Positions 34,087 to 47,362 of a stretch of 64,000 nt of DNA are shown one piece after another (the first letter of the stretch is position 1; each line of letters opens with the position of its first letter). Source of the stretch: Plectosphaerella cucumerina (lineage: Eukaryota > Ascomycota > Sordariomycetes > Glomerellales > Plectosphaerellaceae); assembly GCA_020746995.1 (NCBI GenBank), contig JAGPXD010000003.1:2914001-2978000 (forward strand), read 5' to 3'. Below the pieces are notes generated by a model that saw nothing but the letters and a program-made list of their open reading frames with translations, searched no databases and was not told where the DNA came from. A program made the translations under genes and the position numbers.

Positions 34087-36007
34087 GGAACAGGAGAGGG
34101 TTGTTTGGCGTTCAGGCGTCGAGGTTTTGTCCATGTTTGGTTGCTGTTGGGTTTTTAATGTGATGGTTTCTCTCATTTTCTGCCAGGTAGGTAGCTAGTA
34201 GGTATTCATACCACGTTCAATCTCATGTGGTTCGTTGAAGAACGTGTGGAAGGCATCTTCTTGCTTGGCGAACCCCAAGATCACTTCATCCGACCATGCC
34301 GAAACACCGACCGAGGACACCAAGCACATCTGATATGTTCCGTTCATTATGATTACAGCGATCTAAAGAATGGATGCAAAGGGCCCAGAGGAAACCCACC
34401 ACCGGGCCCTTCAGCACCAGCATGCCCGCCGGCTGAGGAGAGAGAGAGAAGAAAAAGAAGCAGAAGGAGAAATAGGGTATAATGATGTGCAATCCAATCC
34501 AAGCCCCCTCTCGCGCCCACGGGGGAAAAACAAACAAAGCCCCAAGGCGCGATCCCCGCACCGGTGTAGTAGGCCCCCTCTCTGCGCCCGCCGAACCCAA
34601 GAAGGAAAGAAAACCAAAAATGCAAAACAAAATCTAACCGAGCGAGCCCATGCGCCGAGACCATCCGCAGCGTGTATCGGGGCGTCTCGACGTCTAAAAT
34701 AATCCGTTTGTGTCTGGCGACCAAGAAAAGGAGAGAGAGAAGGGGGCGTGGGAGGACGAGAGCCTCGTACACCCACGCCCCGGTTGCATCCGCTCGATGT
34801 TCGCCTAGTGCCAAGCTTGGGAGTACGATCATGCGGCCCGTAGATGGTGTGCTGCGGCGGCCGCTTCCAAGGAAGGCGGACCGGGCCTTGTGTTCTGGGT
34901 CGTGTTCAGGTGGTGTGCACGGGCATCGTGCGTTGCCCTCGTGGTGCTCGGGAGCGAGGTGACGATGGGATGACATTCCGGAGGGGGGCCGTGGGGAGTC
35001 GTCAAATTGCTGTGATGTTTCGATCCTGCAGGTCGCTTCGAGTACGATAGCCAAGAGCCTTGGTGATGGTGTACCGTCGGGTCTGTCGTGGTGGGTCAGG
35101 GAGGATGATCACCCGGGAATCGGGAGTGGTGAACACAGAGGCCGGTATCAGGATGCGGGAGGTCGTCATGTCGGAGGCGGGCTGAGAGGGCGGCGAGTGG
35201 TCGGCTGTCGCGGGCGCAGGCCGCTGCAAGGCCTGTCACCGGATGCTGGATGCTTGTCGCGGGTGATGTGAAATTCCCCGCCCTCGCCTTTTGACTCAGA
35301 TGATGCCCGCGCCGCTTGGAGGCCCTGCATCGACCTCTGACCAATGCGAGGGTGAGATGTGCCCCCCCTTTGAGGATGGGATCGGCTGATCTCGTGCTCC
35401 CATCCACCACAATAACCCCAACCCACATGCATCATCCATCGATGCCCGGCCCAGACCTAGTAGACTGCATGGCTGTAGCAGCTATCGGCTTCTGAGTGAG
35501 GGGCTCCGCGAGATGACGCGGCCGAGGAGATACTTTCTCCGTCCGATCAACGAGAGAAAGAGGGGGCGAGGGAACGGGAGAAGAGAAGGATGATGAGACG
35601 AAGAACAGGTTCAGGATGCGACCTTTGATCGGCCGGGACTTTGGCGATTGCTGCATCGGGACGAGGTGGAGGTTGAAGAAGCCCGCCGATTGGTCTGTCG
35701 CGTCGCCAGGTGACTCGCCCACTCACACCTCGAACGGCGCCTGGGCTGGCTGTGTGTGGTCGGCCACTCGCACATGCTCCCTCCCACCAGTCGTTGCTGG
35801 TCTGCGTGCGAGGCTTTGCCCTCGAGAGACGAGCCGGCGACGAGGCTCACCACACAGGTCTCGAGACTCCGACCCCCTCCCTCCCGACACCTCCCTCTGA
35901 CTCGTCCACTCGTCCACATGCCATCCCAAGATGACCCTGTGTGGTCAGAGGGGCCCGAACCGCCACGGGTCGGCTGCGGCGCGCGGTGCGGCTCGTCAGG
36001 CTGGCTA
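34087..36007. other. Convergent spacer between two large genes
   Basis: About 1.9 kb between the stops of the HicA-like gene (+) and the Medusa gene (-). It is purine/pyrimidine-skewed in places (GA-rich 34430-34470, 35550-35600) and has AGGTAGGTA-type words at 34184-34203. No gene is seen; unusually long for two 3' untranslated regions. Confidence 0.4.
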
Positions 36008-38366
36008 CTATCCTCGCTGCGAGCCGTCACCGTACCCGCTGCTCCCGTACACCTGGGGATGGCTTGGAACGTGGTGCGTGCTCATCGGCTGATAAGACTC
36101 AGCGTACGAGGCTGGCGGCTGCATCGACGGCATCGTCGTTTGGTCCCACCGGGGAGGGGCATGGTGTGGTGGTGGAGCTTGTAGGGCGGCGTGGTGTCCC
36201 CCGTACGATGATGCCGCAATCGGCCTCGAGTCGTACGCCGAGACTCCGGGAAGCTGAACGCTCTGGCCGAGTCTCGCCGTGTTCTGCCGTGGCGAGGTCG
36301 GTGACAGCGTGCGGACCGGGCCGACGGGGTAGTTAGACCAGTTGTTGCTGTTGCTGGGCATGGTCCGGGGTGAAGCGAGATTGTCGTGGTGAACCTGCGA
36401 GTGCACGGCGTAGGCGTGGACGGGGTCGGACGCGACTGACGGAGGTGCCGGCGGCGTGGGCGGGGGAGGATAGGCGTTCGGGGGCTGGTGCGTAAGGAGT
36501 TGCGACGCCGGGATCGACGACGATGTTGTTGCGCTGTACTTGCCGATGATCTTCTTGAGCGCCGACTCGAGGACGCTCCAGGGGAACACTTTGACATCCT
36601 TCTCGATGTTGCGCGGCTTGGGCGCCGGGAAACCCATGATGACCTTGAAGAACTCTTCCGTTTCCGACTTGCCCTTGCACACCGTCTTGGGCTTGAATCC
36701 CTCGAGGTTGCGCCTGATGCGGTTCTTCTCCTCCACCGAAAACCTGTTGGGTGCGACAACCAGGTTCTCCAGCAGTAGAATTGTGTCGACCGACGAGACG
36801 TACGCCTCATTCTTCTCCGCCCACCAGATGCAGCTGATGCAAGTCGCGTGAGGTGGCCGCTCGTTGACGCCGACCGGCCGGAAGCTGGCTGTGACTGTGG
36901 TGCCTTGCTGCTTCTTGGAGAACATGACGATGCGCCGCTTGTTGGCCCACTCCTCTGCTGACCAGTCATGTGCCATGCTCTCGAGCTTGCCAACGAGGTT
37001 GAGGGTAGCCTTGTTGGAGACGGAGCTGGAGCCCCAGCCAGGGTATGAAGCGCCCTGGTTGCCGCCGGGCGAGGACTGCAGCGAGGTTGTCCGGACGAGG
37101 GTCGGTGTCGTCGGCGTCGGCATGGGCAGAGGCGTCAAGCTGGGACGGCCCGCCTGTGTCATGTTGGAGCCGGCAGTCCGGCTGTACCCCTGCCAGCCGC
37201 CGGCCATCGGGGGCCGCAGGGGCGGGGGCACTCCCCTCGAGAAGTGGTTCTCCGAAAATGATGCGCTTCTGTACGTGCTGAGCATGCTGTTGTCTGGTGC
37301 GAATCCGTTGAACGACTGCTGTGTCGGCTGCGGCGCCGTGTTGAAGTCGTAGGTATTTGTACCAGTGTCGTAACCCAGCTGTGTTGTTGCTGACCTTGGG
37401 GACGCGTGCTGCTGCTCAGGTGACCCCTTGATGGACTTCCCCGTGATGCCGTCAGAGCCTGCACCTGGCCCTGTCAGCGAGCCATCGTGGTAGGAAAAGT
37501 GACCCGCCGCCGTCCGCGAGACTTCTTCTCCGTTGGACGTCTCGAGCAACAGAGTCAGCGGGACATCTGTAGGTGGGCAGTTGGTGAGCATGGCGTCGGG
37601 GACCGCAGCGAGGAATGTCAGGCAGCACCCATTGGCATCGCGGCTGTTCTTCACGTCCTCTGCCAGGACCTTGTGACTGCCGAACGCCAGATAGAGGTAC
37701 GGAGGTGGCGAGGCCATGGTCAGGATATCATCAGGCGAGGATGCCTTGACATGCACTTTGCTGCCGGGAAGGCCAGTCTGGGGCTGGCAGGTCGCGATGA
37801 TGGCGCCCACAGGCATGTACTGGCCGACCGCGCTGTTGGCCGCAAAGGCATCCTGATTCATCTGGCTGATGCTCATGGGTCCTGCGCTGCCCGGCTGATG
37901 GGCCCCGTACGACTGGGAGCCATAGTGTTGATAGGCCGCATCTTGGTACTCTCGAGCCGCGTCATACCCTGTTTCCGTCTCGTCAGCGCTGGAAAGAAAA
38001 GGGGATTCCGTGGAGGACGGCTCGTTGCTTGCCTTGGATGGGAGCAGGCTGGGGCTTCCCGTACTGGGACATGGGAAGGAGACCTTCTGGCGGGGAGCCT
38101 CCGCGAAGGTCTCCGTTAGCCCTTGCGACTGCTTCTTCGTACTTGAGAGTGACCGTCTCAGGCGAGTCGAGCCCTTCTTCGCCAACGATAATCGGTCGTT
38201 GGGGGTGGTAATCGGGCTGTGGCGTGGCAGCGCGGCCGCCGTGTCAGCAAGAGTCGCGACGATCAGCGCATTCGAATCGAGACCGTTGCAACGGCATGCG
38301 ATCTCGAGGGTCGTCACTTACCTCGAAAGGCTTGTAGGGTGCACACTCGAACTTCGAGGCAGACAT
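36008..38366 (-). CDS. medA: Medusa-type developmental transcription regulator
   Basis: Three-exon gene, 725 residues, matching the Medusa (Aspergillus MedA / Magnaporthe Acr1 / Fusarium Ren1) family, which controls conidiophore and conidium development and often virulence. Exon 1 (38322-38366) encodes MSASKFECAPYKPFE; after introns 38217-38321 and 37989-38064 the frame runs through YMPVGAIIATCQPQTGLPG, then a Pro/Ser/Gln-rich stretch, then the family core: TLNLVGKLESMAHDWSAEEW, RRIVMFSKKQQGTTVTASF, LLENLVVAPNRFSVEEKNRI and KVIMGFPAPKPRNIEKDVKV, ending PWSVLESALKKIIGKY. A low-complexity Pro/His/Gln tail follows. The two introns give an N terminus that a single-frame reading misses. Nuclear localisation is expected. 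The long gene-free region upstream suggests complex control. Confidence 0.88.
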
Positions 38367-41300
38367 TCAAGCAGTTGGGGTGGGAGGATGGGGAAAATGG
38401 TTCCGGGTCTTGGACGGGGAATATGCAAACCACTGTTTCGGGAGTGGTCGCAGGCGGATCAGGGTTCGCAACGGGAGGTGGGTATTTGCAAGAGACAGGA
38501 TCGCGAAGGGTGCCGTCTGGATACCGCGATCGCTGGCGGAAGGCTGGTCCTGAGCTATGCTGCATCAGTAAAAATGTCCCTCCAGGAGGGAGGAATGAGG
38601 AGAGGATATGCGTGAGACATCTCTCGCCTTGAAGCAGATGACGGTGGGCCACAGGGAGAGTCGTTGGAATCCTTACTTACCAAGTGGTTGGAATGTCTCA
38701 AGAAGCGGCCCGCAAAGTAGGGGACGGATTCTGGGAACGGATTTGACGATGCTGGCGGGAGTTGACGGACCTGTGTTGTGACAGGATTTTCCGAAAAACT
38801 TGGGAGATCAGCTCTCGACAGAGCGTCTTAAGCAGCGAATCGTTTCTTTCAGCAACAAAACTCCTGGGCAAGGCGACCAGATGCGGTTCATGCAGTCGTC
38901 ATTGGCTGTCGACCTGGTTTGATGCCAGCGGCTGATCGGATGCAGAGATGAATCAGGATTCCTGCGCGGCCCCTGAACGATGAAAGCCGCGTGTGTCTGA
39001 GATGGCGGATGTCTCCTGTGGAACGCATTAGCATGGGTCTTGGGCATGTATTGAGAAGTTCTGCCACCCCATATGGCAGCCGGGGAACATGTATGCGGTG
39101 GGCCGCATTCCAGGCACGTCAGAGAGTCAGAGACGTGACGGCTCGGAGGTGTTCGTGGCCATGCAGCGCGGGCGGGTGGTGGCGAGGGGTTCACGTACGC
39201 AGCCGAGTGGGAGTCGCTGTCCCTCGTCGTCAATATCCAATCAAGGAGTGACGGACAAACGCTCACGATCTGGTTCGTGAGGTGCAAGTGGTGGGTCCGG
39301 AAGCCTGCGTTGATCTCCTAGGCTCCGTGCGAGACAGTTCCTGCAAGAAGGCTGCACGACTTGTCAGATATCAGGCAGACCTGGTGGAATGCGAGGCCGG
39401 CGGACGGGTATGACGAGACAGCTGCACCGCCGGACGTGCAGGAGAATGTGAAGGGGAGAAGAGAGAGAGAAGGGGAGGAGGGAGATGTTGAAAGTCAGAC
39501 CAATGTCGCTGATTATGTTTGGGAGCGGAGGAATGCAGATGAAGTAGGTAGACTGGGTGACCCTGTACCCAAGGAGAGGTAGGTGTAGGTACACACAGAC
39601 TGTGCAAGGGCCAGGGGGGTGTGGGCGTGGCGATTTACGAGCAACTCGGGGTGATCCGGATCCCGGATTTGCTTTTTGGCGTGTGCCGCACCTACATATG
39701 CCACTGGGCAGGTAGGTGGGCAGTCTTAGCAGCGAGGAGAGAGATCCTCCCTTGCAGTAGCCCCCTTGCCCGTTGCTTTTGGTCCAGGCTCGGTGCTGCT
39801 GGTGCTGCTGCTATCTTGCCCGTACCGCAGGTGACTTTCTGGGAGGGGAGGGGGAAGGGGACTCCTGGAGGGCGGGTGACATGTGTGGGGAAGAGGGTGA
39901 TGCTCGACAGGGATAAACTGCCGTTGGGGTGCGAGATGTCTCGTCTCCCGCCGTGTAGGAGGAGGCCCTTGACCGCAAAGTAACGAGTGGTCTGGGTGGG
40001 GGAGGAGGGGATGGGCGTGGGTGTGTGCGCGCGCGCATCTATGTTGAGTGGATGTGATGCGGGACGAGGGTCGTTGGTGCCATACCTCAAAGCTCACCCT
40101 CTCTCCCAAGCAGTACGTACGTGCCTTTCCGTCGACATACAGGCCTCTTGAAGATGGCCACAAGGAAGCAGGCAGGCTGTGCTGTTGCGAAGGGGAGAAA
40201 ACCGGGGACCAAAACACCTTCTCCCAGGGTTGCAGGTGGATCGACGTAGGAAGAAGAGGTGACACGCAGGGAGACCTCCTTCGACCAGAAACGAGAAACA
40301 CCGCCTGTTAAAGACAGGGCAGATCAGGGCAAGAAGAAGAAAGCAGGGGGCAAGGAGGGGCGATGGGATGGGATGAGATGCGGAAACAAAGTAGCATCAG
40401 AGCTGTTACGAACTCGTACACGGCCACTCCTTGCTAGTACGGTAAAAAGTACGTACTGACAGAAGCAAAGAACGATAAGGTGGACGGATGGACGACAGGG
40501 ACTCCCAACTCACTCGAGATCCGGGGGCCCTACCACCGGCTTGTGGGTGTGCGGGCGAGGACGAGGTCCAACCAAGATCGGGATCGACGGTGGTGTGTCG
40601 TTAGCACGCCTCCCGTCCGTTGCTCTCCTGCGCACGCCGTGCGTTAGCGTTGCTGGGCCCAAGCTCCCCACGGACAAGTCCCACAGGCCATTGGGTGCCA
40701 CCGGATCACCGAAAGGGGCCATGGAGGCCCCTTCAGCTCGTCCAGGACAGCATCGTGCTCTTGGCCAGTAGGAGTTCGCCCTGGCCTGTCCGGAGAGGCG
40801 CTGCCGCGGTGTCTGCACTTGCACGAGCGGGCCGCAGGGCCTTGGTACGCATCCCGCTTGGTCGGCCGGGCTGAGAATGCAAGGCTTCGATGGGGCGTTG
40901 CTACCATCTTCGGGTGTCTTGGGGGTCAAGCTCGTCTTGGCGCCGGTGTTGGGGAAATGCGAGGCCGGACCAAGAGGGGAACGAAGGAACTCACGCAAGA
41001 CGGATGCTCGATGTTCGCAGTTAGGTCCGCAGAACTTGCAAGGCAAGATTTATCAGCACACTCTTCTGTCTGCAGTCCAGATCAGGCCGATGAGTAGTTG
41101 TGCGGGGTTGTATGTTATCTCTGGCAGATCGGCCAGGGCTGCATTCGGAGGCTGTCGAGTCCGGGCCCGTCGGTGATATCACTCTGGTAGTTGGCGTCGA
41201 TTTCGGTTGACGTGCGCGCCCGGCCGGGATAATCGCTGTCAAATGACGATCACTGCGCTGCAGGTGCCAGGTTGCGAGAAAATAGCTCCGAGCTCCAGTG

Positions 41301-43379
41301 CTTGCTTGGTGATCGGCTTCTGTTGGGTGACAGGGGCACTGACGACGCGCTATGCCTCCAGGGGATCTGTTCGGGGTCTGCCTGGCCTGAACTGTGCCCT
41401 GTCGTGATTAGCCAGACGATTCAGCAATACAGGTGATGTGAGGCACAGACGCCCGCCGCCAACGATCGCTGAACTTGCCCCCAGACGGGGACTAGCGGCA
41501 AGCCGAGCGCGCTCTGGGCGATGCAAGGTTGTCAGGCAACGCCTGGCAGGTTTCTGATGTGCTTTGGGCGATGTGGGCTCCGTCCAGCCTCGCCATTGCC
41601 GATCTCGAGGGGTCCTTTTGTTGTGATGCAACGTCCCGCTTGAACTCGGCAGGCGGCCTAAGGAATGCCTGGGGTAAAGAGATAAACGCACCTCTTGCAG
41701 GGGCAGGCGCGGGATGACGGGTGAGAGAAGGCCGCAGGGTCTGTCTGCTATGCAGGTGGTCAATGGAGAATCTCGGCCAGCCATGTCTCCCAGCTACTGC
41801 GAGGGACGTACATTGAAGGCCAGAAACCTAACCAAGATTTCACCGAGAGCTAGTCTCGGATTGGTGACGGGAGTCCGAGGTCGAGACACCGTTGGAGCGG
41901 GAAGAACCTGTCTTGGCCTGGGTGCGGGAGATGTCCCAGTCTCATGCGGGGGCCGGGCTGGGTTTCTCGAGAAAAAAGAATGTCACGATAGGCCGCCGGG
42001 GTGGAACTGGTGAAAAAGCAAGACAGAGGGCTGCAGGCAGTATGGGAGAAGGTCTGCGTTTGCAATCGGAGCCTTGGCCGAGAGGATAGGCTGCCGAGTC
42101 TTATATCAGGACAACTCAGAGTCGGAAGAGGCTGAAGGAAGGCGGCATATGACGGCGGGCAGCAAGCAGACACCCTGCAACTCGTCCGACACTGGCGCTT
42201 TCTCGAGTATCATCGCCATGTACGTCTGTGACGGCGCAGGCCAGGCGTCTGGCAGGGTACCCGTCAGTACTGTGGCGACACGAAGGCAGTGGGACGAAGG
42301 CAGAGGGCGAAGGCGGTACCAGGTCGACGGGAGCATGTATTCGAGGGTGTTGCCCGCTGAGCCAATACTGGACCGACACTGGCGGACCGCACGTATGCCA
42401 CAGGCGAGAAAGGTGCCGGGGGAGGGGAAGGTATACCGGGGTACCCCCTGGTCGCCCCAACCCTTGCGTGTGCGCCAGCCGAATGCAGAGCTGCAGCAGG
42501 GCCGTGATCGTCTTCCCCCCTCCCCTGGGCCCTGGCTGGGCAACGGCAGCAACTGCAGCATCGTCTGGAGTCCCCGTCCCCGCGGTCGGTTGGCTCGGCG
42601 AGCGGATGGCGAGCGAGCGCTTGCCGTGGGTGGCCACTGTAAACCCGGGTCCCGCCTGCGTCACACAGATATCGACTCTAGAAACACACCAGGTCAGCGA
42701 GGTCCCTGTGCTCAACATGCTGTATGCGGGTAAATTGGCGACAACAAGCCCGCCATGGCTGCGACCCACGGCCGACTTCAACTCCGAAAAGGCGCCCAGG
42801 CCCCGTGATATGATCCCTAATCACTGACATTTAGGCGAGCGTGGCATGGAGCCAACGCCGAAGTGGTCCATCTCTCTCCTCGCAGGGCTCGGCCGATCGA
42901 GTCGCCACGCGAGTTTGAAGCCGTCGGTCCCCTGAGACGGCCGGACCAGCCAGACGAACGCAGCAGGATTCGATGAAGCGGGCCAGAAGAAGGCCTGACG
43001 TGAAGTCGTGAGCTAAAAACATGGCCCGCGCCCCTCTCCATAATGGGATGACAGCACGCCGGCTCCAGAGGTTAGATGTGACGGATCGTGTTTGGTCAAG
43101 GAGCTTCGGGGCGGGAAGGACCTCGTCCGAAAGTCACATCCCGCCCCCACAGCCAAACATGGTTGGATCGACAGCTAGCGCACCTCACCCTCGAAGTGGC
43201 AGCAAGGGGGGGTGCCAGGTGCTCCGGTGGGGGGTGCGGTCTTGTTGCTGTCGCCGAGGCCGCAAGCGGGACGTCAGGGGGAGGGAGGGGGGGGGGGCGT
43301 CCGGGTATGCGTGGTCTGTGGGATGGATTGCTGAGTGACCATGGTCCATCAGGGAGGCCCAGCGCAGCCTCCTTGCTGG

Positions 43380-43415
43380 CTCGGAGGTCGAGGCGAGGTG
43401 AGGCGAGGCGAGGCA
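43380..43415. repeat. GGCGA-type microsatellite
   Basis: A run built on GGCGA/GGTGA units (purine-rich) in the gene-free region; simple slippage repeat. Confidence 0.6.
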
Positions 43416-43611
43416 GAGCAGAAAGAGGGAGTGAGTGGTCAAGGCTGGCCAGTGCCGACGTTGCACAGACGTCCAGGTCGGACACCCCCAAGGGAACGCT
43501 GCCCAGGAGCAATACTGGCCAAGGTATCACCAGCAATGCGTGCTGGGATAAGATTGACGACTCATTTCGGCGGTAATACTGGGGGTAGGGGCAAGAGGAT
43601 GACCATGTCCC

Positions 43612-43655
43612 TGTCCATGCTCCATGCTCCATGCTCCATGTCCATCCATGTCGAG
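43612..43655. repeat. CCATGCT / TCCATG simple repeat
   Basis: Three to four tandem seven-base units (CCATGCT) followed by related TCCATG words. It lies in non-coding sequence. Confidence 0.7.
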
Positions 43656-46600
43656 GCGCATGGGATGGCGTTCGGTCTCGGCGGCGACGCCGGCTGTCTC
43701 CCTGGTCGGTCCGCTCACGCACACGGCGGTCGAGGGTGCGCCGTCGGGGTCCGTGGGAGAGTGGGAAAGTGGGAGCATGCTCATAGCCCGGTCAGTTGAT
43801 TCGAGTCCCTTGCCAGTCCTCCAAGAGAATATGACAGGTGACAGAAGGCGTCGAGTGGTCTGGCGGCGACTGGGCGATAGTAAGGTAGCTCCAAGTGTCC
43901 GTCCTGTTCGCGGCGGGTGAGGGAAACAGACTTTGGGCCGGGCGCGGGTCGTGGGCGGGAATGGCTTCAGCTGACCTATCCCTTCGCGGAAACGCCGCTA
44001 AAACAATCCGGGCTTGGCGGTCTTCTGGGGCCCCAGTGGCTGGGCAGCAGATGACGTCCACGGATCTATCTGCCTCGCTCTTTCCACCTCAGGTCCCTCT
44101 TGCCAAGGACCCGGGGACTCTCAAAGCCGCAGGGTCGGTGGGGGGGATCAACTTCAGCTGGACGTGCCTTCCTCGCCACCCTCAGGCATCAGGGCTGCCT
44201 GAACATACTGTACCTACCTTACCTTACCAGACGTTTGCTTCCTCTCGGGGAAGGAGCAATCCGAAGCGTGCCTGCCTTCCTCGAGGGCCGACCCGGACAG
44301 CAGGTGCGGTGCTTCCACATCGCCGCTGGGCAGGCGGAAGGCGCTGGGTGTAGCCGCCCCGGTTGACGCCTTCCCGTTTAGCACATGCCCCATCCATCGC
44401 CAGCCTTTGACGTCGCGTCTCCCAAACACCATCCGTCATCATCGTCAAGGGGGGACTTCGCCGTCCTGTCGTCAACAACTAAGGTACACCACCGACCCCA
44501 CACCCTTACCTTCATACTCCTCCCGGATAGAGCATCATCCGCCATGGCGATGTAATTGCTCCCCCCCTGGCCTTCAGTCCCCGACCGCATACCTCGGGCT
44601 GCTGCCGCCTCGCCTTGCCTCGGGGCGGATGCGGATGACGCCGACCGGAGCAGCAGCCACCATGGACCCGGAACCCCGACCCCTCGCGGATGCTCGCGTG
44701 TGCTGTGCGAGCGATGGGAAAGCTGGATCCCGGAAAGGACTGTCACTCTTCGAGGCCGCCCCCCTACCACCTACACGCGCGGTGCCCGCCAACCCGTCTG
44801 TTCACCCGGCCGCCTGACGATGGCTTCGCCTCGTCCACCGTCTCGTCTCACCTTCCTGTGGCGGCCCAGTACCGAGTCCATGGACGACCGATGCACCTAG
44901 GTCCAATGAGACTGATGGAAGCGTGGCACCGACGCGCCATGCCGACGCCTTGAGGGATGCGCCATGCTTTGGTTCCCCTGTGGAAGCCGGCAGCTTGTGC
45001 CTCCATCCTCGAGGCCTTCTGTCTCGAGTCCTTGTCTCGTCCTCGCTTATTTCCAGGCCGAACCCAGCGTTCCGGTCTCAGATCATGCACTTTGATATTG
45101 CCCAAGGACAGATCTTGCACCTCTCCCGCGACCCGTCTCGTGTCAGGTCTCAGCGAGAAGCGTCCCGACCCCGCGGTCGCCAGGGGATGGAGAGACCATA
45201 GCTCCCCGTTGTCGTGCTGACAGGAATCCGCCGTCATCATCGGTCAGCATGCCGACGGTTTGAATCCATGGTCCTGCTGGGGCGCTAGGCCGCCGGGGTC
45301 GGCCTCATGTTAATGATCTCACCCGCCCACGCGCGCATCGCCCAACACCGACGGCATCAACCTTCACGACACTGATTCTCTCGCTAATCTGTTCCTCTTC
45401 TGGCGCCCTTGTCGCACCAAAACGGCTACCGACGCCAATCTGCCACCCCTTACCATGTCCCCGGGTCGTTCTGCTACGGGTGTCTACCCAGTTCCATCGG
45501 GCCTCGGGATGATGCTCAGCCACGGAGCCCATGAACGATGCCCCGCCATCAATTTTCTTGTTGTTTATTGCCCATGACGGGCTCACAAGCGACGACATTT
45601 ATCTGGAGGGCGAGCTTGCATACACAGCTACCCTTTCATAGCCGATGTTTCGATGGGATCTCACTTACCATCGAGGGGCGCTCAGCCTGCCCCCAGTCTC
45701 CTCATAAATAGCATGTCGTACAGCAGAATCCTGCCGGGTCTTGTGCGACTCGAGCGCGCGCCTGGCATCCGGGGCGTCAATCGCCGTGGTACCACTTTGA
45801 ATGACCCAGAGAGGGGTGCATTGCCCTCGCGACCCAGATACCAAGGGCGCCAGGGCCGTGGAAGGTTTGGTGTGTTGCATGTAACATGTCTTCCATCCGC
45901 CCGTGTGTCTGTACGCACGCACGAGCTCATCCGGCAAGCCTGCGAGGGACCCGGCAGCAAGTCCATGGCCAGGCTGTACGACGTTGCCAGGGGACTGCAC
46001 GCAGCCGGAAGTGTACACCATCTCGGTCTCTTCCACGATCCTGCAGCAAGCGTGCGACGTTCGAATGCAAGTTCGGGGGCGTGACATTATCAGACGAAGC
46101 CGCCGGTCGACATGGGATGGAACCTCATCGTTCGTTGTCTTTGCTCGACGCCGGCGCAGGTCAGGACTCCTGCCTCGACAGTCGACCTCACCCGGCCAGA
46201 GCCCGGATCATCGCGCGACACAAGGTTAGGGAGAGAACAATCGGGTCAATCCGGCCGGCTCTCCTTGTTGGATTGTTTCGTTTCACCGGCTTGTGTGCGG
46301 TGGGTGGCAGGCCGCGACCCAGGGAACCGGGCCTGCTGGTCGCTAGATCTCAGACATGATGGGGGTCAGCCGCCCCGGTGTCAGATCTTTCATGATCCCT
46401 GATGTGGCCCGGGAGTAAACCGGGGGCTCACTGTGGGCACTGGGCAGCCAAGCAGGCTCATGCTCATGGTACAGTAGCATTCGGGCATCACCACCGGCAG
46501 GTAGAAGGATTCTGCATTGATCACCTGCTCATCCAGGGCCTGGGCCACTTGTTGAATTGGATGGAAATTTCCCGCTGAACATCTCTCCTTGGCCGGGAGA

Positions 46601-47339
46601 TCATGGTTCGCCGGTGGCCAGGGAGGAGCCAGCTGTCGAACTATTGGCCGCTATTGCTTGCTGACAGGGGTCACTGTCCCCCATCTTGAAGAGCTCCTCC
46701 AAGGGATGCCCATTTGACCGGTCACCCTGACGCAGACCATCTCCCCTCGTCTGACTCGCAGCCACGTGTGGTTCGTTTAGCCAGGTCGGCCCGGCACGGC
46801 AAATGTCGAGCAGAGGAAGAGCTCAACTGGGGATCTTGAGGCTCTCTAACGGCGAGGTCAGACGCGCGCATACGAGGACTTTGTCGCTGCGCCCTTACCC
46901 TGATGACGACTACGGCGATCATCATGTCCCAAGCCCGTGCCCGAACAGCTGACATGATGTGCCAGTGTGCATGGTCCACTGCGTTCAGGCCCACCACCTC
47001 CCTGAGATCCAGCGGCTGCTGCTCCAGCGTAGCCTCGCAGGCCTCCAGGTCGGCCTGTGCCGACGCGGGGCATTGCCGCATCACCCGTCCTCGCAACGAA
47101 ACCCGATGAGGGCATTGTTTGCTTGTCACCCTGACAGATCGTGGGGTCATGGCGGTGCGCAAGCCCTCGTCAGTCGGCGACCTCGGCGTCATGGCACATT
47201 GCTTTTCGCTCATCACTGCCCCGACGGGATGGCCAGCTCCCTGGGCGGCGGCGGTGATGCAACCTTACCAGCTAGGGGGACTTGAGGGAACAGCCGGGCG
47301 GTCAGGGGGGTGCGGAAACATCCATCCCTGCCGCGCACG

Positions 47340-47362
47340 AGAGAAAGAGAGAGAGAGAGAGC
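47340..47362. repeat. GA dinucleotide repeat
   Basis: A short (GA)n tract in non-coding sequence. Confidence 0.7.

Noticed and set aside
37990..38317. Start of the Medusa protein at 38317.
   Set aside because: The codon is GTG and lies inside a good GT-AG intron; the spliced start at 38366 fits better.
40510..41046. 178-codon minus-strand frame.
   Set aside because: No family marks, Pro/Arg-rich, antisense frames equally open.
42074..42827. Overlapping open frames of 199-221 codons on both strands.
   Set aside because: Mutually overlapping on both strands, low-complexity Arg/Pro/Gly composition and no motif: expected in GC-rich non-coding DNA.
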